Source of the DNA: DAIOSQ01 sp036752465
Lineage (GTDB): Bacteria > Pseudomonadota > Gammaproteobacteria > Legionellales > Legionellaceae
Length of the DNA: 30,624 nucleotides
Assembly: GCA_036752465.1 (NCBI GenBank)
Contig: DAIOSQ010000004.1
Coordinates: 1-30,624 of the forward strand
Direction: 5' to 3'
The position numbers and the translations under genes are program-made. Positions 24,419 to 30,624 of this stretch are shown here, in pieces. The notes beneath the pieces are model-generated. The model made no database searches. It was given only the letters and a program-made list of their open reading frames with translations, and was not told where the DNA came from. Position 1 is the first letter of the stretch; every line of letters starts with the position of its first letter.

Positions 24419-25771
24419 CTAGCCACGAACCGCTAATCCTAAAGCTTTTTGTAAACGGATAAAAGCGCGCGCGGTAGCTGTTTTTTGGTTGATCAAAGCC
24501 AGGGTCGATTGGACCAATTCAGTTTGTGCTGTGGTTAAATCTGACATGTCGGTCAAGCCCCGTTGAAAACGCTCTTTCGATATCTCGACGTTAAGCTGGC
24601 GTCGTTTGAATGCTGCCGTTTGTGCTTTGACTGCATGCAGTCCGTGCAGATAATCTGACAACGCGGTTTTGGTTTCTTGCAGAGCCAAAAGAATGGTGTT
24701 TTCATAGCTCAATTCTAGGGCTTTAGCTTGGGCATTTTTTTCAGCTACTGCAGCGCGGAGACGTCCAAAATTAAGAATGGGTGCGGTGATCAAAGAAGCC
24801 ACCGCCCAGACTGGATTTTCCGCACTGCGCACCCCCAAACCACCGTTAGCAACACCAAAAAACGCTAAAATATTGATTTTCGGCCAGAGATTAGCCTCCG
24901 CCTGCTGGAGATCAGCTTGTGCCGCGAACAAATCAAAGCGTGCGCGGCGCACATCCGGACGGTTTTTGATGACTTCAATGGATATTAACCGCGTTTCAGC
25001 CAATTGAGGCATAGTCCATGCATGGGGTTGAGCTTTGCTTAAGACGATGGCTACATTTTGGTGAACATCACCCAATAAACGTTCAATCTGGTACTCAGCA
25101 AGTTTCGCAGCAGCCTGCGCCAGTGGCAGTTGCACCGTTGTCTGTGCACGCTCAGCACGGATTCTTTCTACAAAGGATGCGTCAATTAAACCAGATTGCG
25201 TGCGCTGATTGTACAGCTGAATTTGTACCGCTTCGGCTTTGAGCAAACGTTTGCTCTGCGCAATGGTCTGTTGTGCTTGACGCCAATCAATCACTGCTTG
25301 GGCCAGATCAGCCAATACCAGATTACGTACATCATCTAGGGTGACTGCTGCTGATCCAGTCCTAGCTTGCGCAGCACGGATACCGGCTCGTACGCGGCCA
25401 AACACATCCAACTCCCAATTGAGCACTGGGCCTGTTAGACCAAAGCTTTGTTGTTGCGTTAAAAATTGATTTTTTAGACCGCTCTCCAATGATGCCAAGG
25501 AGATGTCTGGGTAGAGACCGGCCACGCTTTGTTTGGTGACTGCCCGTGCTGCCGTTAAGCGAGCAGCTGCAACCTGAATATCCAGGTTCTGAGTTAGGAG
25601 CTGTTGGGTAAATTGATTGAGCAGCGGATCATGAAACGATCGCCACCAAAATGATCCATGCCAGGGTTGTTGCGCTGTTTTTAACGTTTGTGCGAGTTGG
25701 TCTTTGGTATGGTTGGCACAAGCAGACATGAACATGAATGATAAGATGATTACAATAATCCACTGTCTCAT
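24419..25771 (-). CDS. Outer membrane efflux lipoprotein, NodT/TolC family
   Basis: A channel-forming outer-membrane component that carries exported substrates across the outer membrane. The 450 residues start with a lipoprotein signal, IIVIILSFMFMSACAN, lipid-modified at Cys18. The usual NodT opening WWRSFHDPLLNQFTQQLL follows, then NLDIQVAAARLTAARA and the duplicated coiled-coil halves, with LNWELDVFGRVRAGIRAA and, in the second half, PDVRRARFDLFAAQADLQQAEANLWP plus APILNFGRLRAAV. The length is typical for the family. Its ATG overlaps the adaptor stop (ATGA), so translation is coupled. It is the last gene of a four-gene operon. Confidence 0.94.
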   Translation of the reverse strand: MRQWIIVIILSFMFMSACANHTKDQLAQTLKTAQQPWHGSFWWRSFHDPLLNQFTQQLLTQNLDIQVAAARLTAARAVTKQSVAGLYPDISLASLESGLKNQFLTQQQSFGLTGPVLNWELDVFGRVRAGIRAAQARTGSAAVTLDDVRNLVLADLAQAVIDWRQAQQTIAQSKRLLKAEAVQIQLYNQRTQSGLIDASFVERIRAERAQTTVQLPLAQAAAKLAEYQIERLLGDVHQNVAIVLSKAQPHAWTMPQLAETRLISIEVIKNRPDVRRARFDLFAAQADLQQAEANLWPKINILAFFGVANGGLGVRSAENPVWAVASLITAPILNFGRLRAAVAEKNAQAKALELSYENTILLALQETKTALSDYLHGLHAVKAQTAAFKRRQLNVEISKERFQRGLTDMSDLTTAQTELVQSTLALINQKTATARAFIRLQKALGLAVRG

Positions 25772-26682
25772 GGCTGATCCACTAAATTATTTTGGGTATA
25801 CACATCAAGTTGTTGCCCAACAAACGGAGCCGTGCTGGTATCTGGCAGGGCATAAATAACTTGCAAAACACGTGTATCAACACGCTGACCCGCCAGCGCA
25901 AGATTCTGCTTGGGACGCACATAGGGCTCAATGCGCACAAACTTTAAGCGTATGAGATGTTTGGGATCGCCGCGCAAGTAACCGGTAGATACTGCATTTG
26001 GGCTAATAGCGTGCGCGTTTTCTTCATCGAATTCAACCCGCACGTGTCGGGTGGTAAGGTCGCCGATGCGCATGAGCGGTTCGTTCGCAGATCCTGCCTG
26101 CGCGAATTCACCGGGGCGAACATTGATACTTAAAACCTCTCCGCGTATGGGTGCGCGTACGGTTAAACGTTGTTTGGTGGTTTCGGCAAGCTGCAGTTGG
26201 GCTTGGGCTTCTTCGACTTTTGCTGCCATATACGCAGCGTTATATTGCCGTCGATTATAGTCGTCTCTAGCGATGGCGCGACTATCCTGTGCACCCTTTA
26301 CGAGAGCAAATTGTGCATTGGCGTCTTTGGCTTGTATGATGGCAGCGGCCAACAAGGCCTGTTGTATGTTAATTTGGGCGTCTATATCACGTTGATCTAG
26401 CATAAACAAAGGATCGCCCGCTTGAACGCAATCCCCGACCTTTACAAAGACCTTGTGGACAACCCCTGACAGTTCGGTACCGATGTTGATGATTTCGCTC
26501 TTAGGTTCAACCACACCTATTCCGGCGATACTTGCGCGATAAGGTGAGATCGGGGGTGATACTACCGGTGGCTTTATGGCACTCTCGTGCACACCAAATA
26601 CAGTAACCACGGCAAACAATAGCCCAAGTAAAGCCAATAACGGCAGCATCAACCCTTGGTTTTTTTTTAGTACATGCAACAC
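25768..26682 (-). CDS. HlyD/MFP-type periplasmic adaptor of ABC exporter
   Basis: The adaptor bridges the inner-membrane ABC pump and the outer-membrane channel. It has 304 residues: an N-terminal membrane anchor (about 11-33, LMLPLLALLGLLFAVVTVFG), a biotinyl-lipoyl-like half GVVHKVFVKVGDCVQAGDPLFMLD, a helical hairpin (about 100-165), the second lipoyl half RAPIRGEVLSINVRPGEFAQAG, and a beta-barrel domain. Compared with many MacA-like adaptors it is short, nearer to DevB-type proteins. The GTG start at 26682 has AAGGAG five bases upstream, which overlaps the ATPase stop. It is coupled to the channel gene by a four-base overlap. Confidence 0.93.
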   Translation of the reverse strand: MLHVLKKNQGLMLPLLALLGLLFAVVTVFGVHESAIKPPVVSPPISPYRASIAGIGVVEPKSEIINIGTELSGVVHKVFVKVGDCVQAGDPLFMLDQRDIDAQINIQQALLAAAIIQAKDANAQFALVKGAQDSRAIARDDYNRRQYNAAYMAAKVEEAQAQLQLAETTKQRLTVRAPIRGEVLSINVRPGEFAQAGSANEPLMRIGDLTTRHVRVEFDEENAHAISPNAVSTGYLRGDPKHLIRLKFVRIEPYVRPKQNLALAGQRVDTRVLQVIYALPDTSTAPFVGQQLDVYTQNNLVDQP

Positions 26683-26684
26683 GT

Positions 26685-27395
26685 TTACTCCTTATGCATG
26701 AATGTTTTTGGCTGTCCATCGCCTATGATGCGGCCGTCTGACATTTCAAGGATTCGATCAGCAAATTGGTAGATACGACTGTCATGCGTGACGATGAGCA
26801 CGGCACGGTTTTTATCATTGGCAATCTGCCGCAAGATCTCCATGACTGAAATACCAGCCTTGGCATCCAGTGCTGCAGTTGGTTCATCACAAATGATGAT
26901 TTTGGGATTATGCACCAAAGCACGTGCAATGGCGACCCGCTGTTGTTGGCCGCCTGACAGTTGTCGGGGGAGTTTTTCAGTATGCCCGTGCATGCCAATT
27001 GTCTCAAGAATCAGGCGTGCTTGTTGCGTGGCGTGGGCTAAACTCATACCAGCGGCTACCAGCGGAATGGCGGCATTTTCGGCAGCGGTTAATGCTGGCA
27101 ACAAGTTATACTGTTGAAAAATAAAACCAATATTATGCCGACGCATCAAAACCTTTTCTCGATCACTTAAGCTTGATAGCGTATGGTTGAGCAATTTAAT
27201 CTCGCCGCTTGTTGCTGATAGAATCCCGGAGATTATAGAAATAAAAGTGGTTTTGCCACAACCAGACGGTCCGATCAGCATGGTCAATTCACCCATGTGG
27301 ATCTTCACATTGATATCAAACAACACTCTAATTTTCTCGTTTTCGACCGGAAAATCTTTAACAAGATGGGTGATGGTAATCGCAGTCAACATCAT
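26685..27395 (-). CDS. ABC transporter ATP-binding protein (MacB/DevA/LolD-type)
   Basis: The ATPase that powers the exporter from the cytosolic face of the inner membrane. The 236 residues show Walker A GPSGCGKTT (42-50), the Q-loop FIFQQYNLLP (91-100), signature LSGGQQQR (146-153), Walker B IIICDEP (166-172) and the switch His204 in IVTHDSR. This set is typical of the family that includes MacB, LolD, FtsE and DevA. The start is MMLT at the TAATGATG junction with the permease stop (one-base overlap), preceded by AGAGGG. The C-terminus is short, with no fused permease, unlike MacB. Confidence 0.95.
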   Translation of the reverse strand: MMLTAITITHLVKDFPVENEKIRVLFDINVKIHMGELTMLIGPSGCGKTTFISIISGILSATSGEIKLLNHTLSSLSDREKVLMRRHNIGFIFQQYNLLPALTAAENAAIPLVAAGMSLAHATQQARLILETIGMHGHTEKLPRQLSGGQQQRVAIARALVHNPKIIICDEPTAALDAKAGISVMEILRQIANDKNRAVLIVTHDSRIYQFADRILEMSDGRIIGDGQPKTFMHKE

Positions 27396-28534
27396 TACCC
27401 TCTGAACACGATAGCAGGGTCAAGCTTGAAGACTTTGCGCAGACTAAATAGGATCGAAAACAAGATGATGCTGGTGATAATCAAAGCGATCGCACCCATG
27501 ACCTGTGGCAGCAAATGAAAGCCTTTGAGTGCGGGCTGATTCGAGGTTACGGTGAAAAAAGCCGCAGTAAGGCCAATACCCAAGGCATATCCAAGTGTAC
27601 CGACGATGCCTGCTTGTGTCAGCACCATACCCAATAATTGACTGTTAGTCACGCCAACTGCTTTCATGGCTGCGAATTGCTGCAGATTTTCAACGATAAA
27701 AATATAGAACGTTTGAGCTGTTATTGCTCCGCCGATGATCAAGCCAAGCAGGATAGTTATGCCAAAGTTGATAGGAATCCCTGTGCGCTCTAGGTAATAG
27801 TCAATGCTTCGCCAGGCAAACTCATGTTGCGTAAGTGCTTGTAGCCCAGTGGCTGCGTGAATATTTGCCTTCAGAGCTTGCAGTTTAACTCCAGGTGCTG
27901 CTTTGACCAACACAAACGACAGATGATTGCGTTCCTGGGGGATTATTTCCATCGCACGATTGTAAGATACATAAAGGATAGGAAACGTCAGGAAGGTTGG
28001 TGGCGCATCACAAATGGCATTGATTTTAAGGCGATGGTCGTTAAGTTCTATATATTTTCCCAGATTTAATGGTTCGTCAGGCCAGGTAAACATGTAACCA
28101 CTTTCATCAATCATAGCGCTCTCAGGCTTTTTTAGGCTGAGGGGATCACCTAATACCATTTTGGGGCAGGAACCGACCAAGCTTACGTCATCGACGCCAA
28201 TCACTTGCATCTGCTGCGTTAAGCCATCCGGCATACGTACGATTTGCAAGCCTTTATAGAAAGGAACTGCCCATTGAACGCCTGGAACCGAACGTACATT
28301 GAACAATTCTGTATCACGCATAGGCTCTACTTCTTCGATATAACGCACCCGAGAGTCCATAACCCAGATATCCGCGCCGTTTACGGCGGAAATCGCACTG
28401 GCAGTGCGTGCCATTAAGCCGATAAATATGGAAACTTGTTGTGCCATCAACAAGGTTGCAAAAGTGACTCCAAAAATAAGACCGAGGTATTTTACGCGAT
28501 CTCCGAGAAGCATTTTAATTGCTATCTGCCACAT
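27395..28534 (-). CDS. ABC transporter permease, FtsX/DevC-like
   Basis: First gene of the exporter operon, an inner-membrane permease of 379 residues. It has one N-terminal span (LGLIFGVTFATLLMAQQVSI), a periplasmic domain of about 200 residues beginning NGADIWVMDSRVRYIEEVEP, then three C-terminal spans: FGITILLGLIIGGAITAQTF, AGIVGTLGYALGIGLTAAFF and VMGAIALIITSIILFSILF. The FtsX-fold pattern FAAMKAVGVTNSQLLGMVL follows the second span. The DIWVM segment and overall build resemble DevC of cyanobacterial DevBCA exporters more than LolC or MacB. A possible promoter lies upstream (TATATA at about 28610-28615, with a weak TTAAAC). The ribosome-binding site is weak. Confidence 0.92.
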   Translation of the reverse strand: MWQIAIKMLLGDRVKYLGLIFGVTFATLLMAQQVSIFIGLMARTASAISAVNGADIWVMDSRVRYIEEVEPMRDTELFNVRSVPGVQWAVPFYKGLQIVRMPDGLTQQMQVIGVDDVSLVGSCPKMVLGDPLSLKKPESAMIDESGYMFTWPDEPLNLGKYIELNDHRLKINAICDAPPTFLTFPILYVSYNRAMEIIPQERNHLSFVLVKAAPGVKLQALKANIHAATGLQALTQHEFAWRSIDYYLERTGIPINFGITILLGLIIGGAITAQTFYIFIVENLQQFAAMKAVGVTNSQLLGMVLTQAGIVGTLGYALGIGLTAAFFTVTSNQPALKGFHLLPQVMGAIALIITSIILFSILFSLRKVFKLDPAIVFRG

Positions 28535-28655
28535 GGTTTGCTTTTGGGTGCGTCATCAAATAAGGTGATGGCTTTACAGTAGCACAGTTTTTTATTTGCT
28601 TATATAGTTCACGCGGTCATGCGGTTTAACCAACTTGTCGCGGGCGTCAATACGC
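28535..28655. other. Intergenic region, probable promoter of the exporter operon
   Basis: A gap of 121 bases between two - strand genes. On the - strand a TATATA-like -10 box occurs with a weak TTAAAC -35 box 17 bases upstream. No terminator for the upstream 632-residue gene is seen. Confidence 0.3.
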
Positions 28656-30554
28656 CTACGTAAGCGTAAGCGTAAGCGTGTTACCTTGATCTGCTGTGAT
28701 TTCTGTGAGTGTTGCTTGAATATGCTCATGCATAGGCAGAGACCGCAGTGCCAGGGTAATGAGCTCACCGTTTGCGTGCTTACCATGTTTGATCACCAAG
28801 TCGAATATATCCCATGCTTTTTTCTGCATTAATAACTTTAAAATGCTTTTGATATGCGCAATTTTCCATTCTTTTGTATCATTCGGGTGGAATCCAACCA
28901 ATATTCTGCTTAAAAAATGTTCTCGATAATTTGCTGAGGTTGCGAAACAAAATTCTAACATCTCCAAAGCAGAGTGACGCCATGCTCTGCCTTGCGGTGT
29001 GCGCAATGTTTGGTGATCTGCAAGTAGGCTGGGCAAGTAGAGCTGCAGCAAATTGTCGTAAGGTTCTGACATCTGTTCCATGATTTTTCTAGTAACTGGA
29101 TACATACTCATCAATCGTTTAAGTGTTTCAACAGAACATTCACAAACGGCTGTCGTAATCCAATGTGGCAAATATTTTTGCGTTAGCGATAAGATGCACT
29201 CCGCAGCGCTTCGTTCCATTAAAGCGGTTTTTTTGGCTTGCAGAGCAGGTGGCAAGCAGGAGTCATCTAACTTCAGGCCGTAAAAGCGCAATTGAGCTTC
29301 ATGTGTGTGGCCAGCAAACTCGAGAATATTCCTGAGCACACCATCCTCAGCTAAGCTTGCAGCCAGGGTTGCTTCGCTACTAAAAATTTGACGGTTTTCT
29401 CCTAAATTGAGCGCAATTTTATCTAGAAGAGCTGCATAGGCATCTAGATCCGCCTCGATCTTGGCAAGTCTTTGTGTTTTTTCAAGGGTTATTGCTGCGA
29501 GCTTAAGTGTACACTGATGATGTATGGTGTTAATGGTTTGTAAGGTTTTGTTACTGGACTTATTTTTTGCAGCAGTTAAGGTCTCTAGATCATATTCTAA
29601 AAGCAATAACTGTTCATGTAATTTGGGTAAGTTTTCTTCATTAGGCGCACTTGCTAGTTGCTCTCGCAATTCTTCAAAAGCTGTTTGTAATGTTGATAGA
29701 TTGAGTGCTGGTGCAGGACTATTGCCTTTTTTATTGTTTTTTTTAGTGGGTTTAGTGAGACTGTAGGCGGGTGAAATTGCGACAGGGTCTATAGACAAAG
29801 CCTGGTTGGCTTCCTCAGCTGAGTCTTTGTAAGCTTGTCTGCTTCTGAGTTTAACTTCAAATAGTTCAATGATTTTTTCTAGATGGATTAGCGGTAGGTT
29901 TTGTTCTGATTCAACATGCTGGTTACAATACAAGCTGATTTTGGCGTAAATTTCTTGCTCACGACGCAGTAAGTCACGTATTTCGGTCATGCTTGCTACA
30001 TCCACCCAATCTGTAGCAGACAAGGTATAGAAACGACTAAGTCTGACTTCTATCTGTTCAAGTTCCTGGGTAAATTTCTCGATGAGGGTATTTCTGAAAC
30101 CTAGGAGATCTTTGATGGTGGGGATGCCGAAATGGATGACCTCGTCACGAATAGTTTCATCACTGACACCGTGTGTGCTGTAGCAAGTTAACTGCTGTAA
30201 TTTTGGTGCTGTCTCAAGTTCATTTGATAACACAAAGTAACCGCGTTCTTTGTGTTCGATATGATTGAGTACAGTGGTGCGGGTGAAGTGATAAGGCGTT
30301 AAGTATTTATTTTCCGTGTTGTATAACTTATCAATTCGTATATGCCGCTCGGTGTTGCCATCTGCTGCTAGGCAAATGAGCACGTAGCTGGTTTCTTCAG
30401 TTTCGCGCGTAGTCACTTGCATACCTGCAGCAGCTAAGCGATCGGAATAATCAAGAATCATGCCATATAATCCGTGTAAATATTGTCCTCTTTTGGCTTT
30501 GCTTGGCACGTGCTGCCAAAAATGCAATTGTTGCACGGTGTCTCCTGCTGGCAT
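28656..30554 (-). CDS. Large protein of unknown function, candidate effector
   Basis: I do not recognise this 632-residue protein. No signal peptide or membrane span is present. The first 130 residues look globular (mixed beta: TSYVLICLAADG, GYFVLSNELE). Next comes a helical and coiled-coil region (about 150-400) broken by a low-complexity linker, TKPTKKNNKKGNSPAPALN. The C-terminal 200 residues are helices that resemble degenerate ankyrin or HEAT repeats (ETLKRLMSMYP, HIKSILKLLMQKKAWDIFDL). The ATG at 30554 lacks a ribosome-binding site, while GTG at 30536 has AGGAG five bases before it and may be the true start. The last codons are a (TL)n tail encoded by a hexamer repeat. Effector status is inference from build and neighbours. 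Confidence 0.65.
   Translation of the reverse strand: MPAGDTVQQLHFWQHVPSKAKRGQYLHGLYGMILDYSDRLAAAGMQVTTRETEETSYVLICLAADGNTERHIRIDKLYNTENKYLTPYHFTRTTVLNHIEHKERGYFVLSNELETAPKLQQLTCYSTHGVSDETIRDEVIHFGIPTIKDLLGFRNTLIEKFTQELEQIEVRLSRFYTLSATDWVDVASMTEIRDLLRREQEIYAKISLYCNQHVESEQNLPLIHLEKIIELFEVKLRSRQAYKDSAEEANQALSIDPVAISPAYSLTKPTKKNNKKGNSPAPALNLSTLQTAFEELREQLASAPNEENLPKLHEQLLLLEYDLETLTAAKNKSSNKTLQTINTIHHQCTLKLAAITLEKTQRLAKIEADLDAYAALLDKIALNLGENRQIFSSEATLAASLAEDGVLRNILEFAGHTHEAQLRFYGLKLDDSCLPPALQAKKTALMERSAAECILSLTQKYLPHWITTAVCECSVETLKRLMSMYPVTRKIMEQMSEPYDNLLQLYLPSLLADHQTLRTPQGRAWRHSALEMLEFCFATSANYREHFLSRILVGFHPNDTKEWKIAHIKSILKLLMQKKAWDIFDLVIKHGKHANGELITLALRSLPMHEHIQATLTEITADQGNTLTLTLT
28661..28678 (+). 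repeat. Hexanucleotide tandem repeat TAAGCG x3 at the 3' end of the 632-residue gene
   Basis: Three exact copies of TAAGCG, read as Thr-Leu pairs on the - strand, end the protein as LTLTLT just before its TAG stop. Each unit added or lost would change the tail by two residues without shifting the frame. Confidence 0.85.
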
Positions 30555-30568
30555 CTAAAAAATGATTT

Positions 30569-30586
30569 ATTATAGAACATTGTTCT
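30569..30586 (-). promoter_or_regulatory. Candidate -10 box overlapped by a perfect palindrome
   Basis: On the - strand a perfect TATAAT (30574-30569) lies about 15 bases before the ATG at 30554 and 33 before the GTG at 30536. It abuts the 13-base palindrome AGAACATTGTTCT (30574-30586), placed where a repressor would block RNA polymerase. The short distance to 30554 favours the GTG start. Confidence 0.45.
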
Positions 30587-30624
30587 TTAAAATTAAACCT
30601 ATATTATCCAAATCGGTCAGTCAT

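Noticed and set aside
30574..30586. AGAACATTGTTCT as a LexA/SOS box
   Set aside because: Spacer length does not fit the proteobacterial CTGT-N8-ACAG box nor the Gram-positive GAAC-N4-GTTC box, and the gene is not a repair gene.

Overview
The window looks like a chromosome or scaffold fragment of an intracellular gammaproteobacterium of the Legionellales type (Legionella/Coxiella/Berkiella-like). This rests on three things seen here: core genes close to the gammaproteobacterial versions (icd, clpS-clpA, ispB), several large proteins without obvious metabolic roles but with eukaryote-like features, and a phosphoinositide-phosphatase signature like that of Legionella SidF. The genus is inference; no rRNA or tRNA gene is present to fix it. 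A 10-N assembly gap lies at 5904-5913.

Region 1 (1-4663) is mostly housekeeping on the + strand: the 3' part of icd, a 315-base non-coding stretch that can fold into a branched structure, clpS-clpA, a small membrane protein of unknown function, and a secreted ComEA-type helix-hairpin-helix protein. Region 2 (4730-6758) is one gene interrupted by the gap; it carries a CX5R phosphatase motif followed by a membrane hairpin. Region 3 (6800-10764) holds ispB with its own promoter, an unusual two-domain protein (diiron oxygenase-like domain plus a 2-oxoacid dehydrogenase E2-type acyltransferase-like domain in which the catalytic His is replaced by Cys), and a convergent polytopic membrane protein.

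Region 4 (10881-20391) is entirely on the - strand: a helical-repeat protein with a Dot/Icm-like acidic C-terminus, a 980-residue SF2 helicase-like ATPase, a PiT phosphate transporter, an 846-residue coiled-coil protein with an acidic di-leucine motif and a synuclein-like amphipathic tail, and a small secreted protein. Region 5 (20561-24392, +) is a large ankyrin-like repeat protein with a possible IQ motif, split by a one-base frameshift. Region 6 (24419-28534, -) is a tight four-gene operon for a tripartite ABC exporter (permease, ATPase, HlyD-type adaptor, lipoprotein outer-membrane channel). Region 7 (28656-30554, -) is another large protein of unknown function ending in a hexanucleotide repeat.

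Overall, housekeeping genes are interleaved with at least five candidate secreted effectors. Effector status is inferred from architecture and C-terminal composition, not shown. No IS element, CRISPR array, tRNA or rRNA was recognised.
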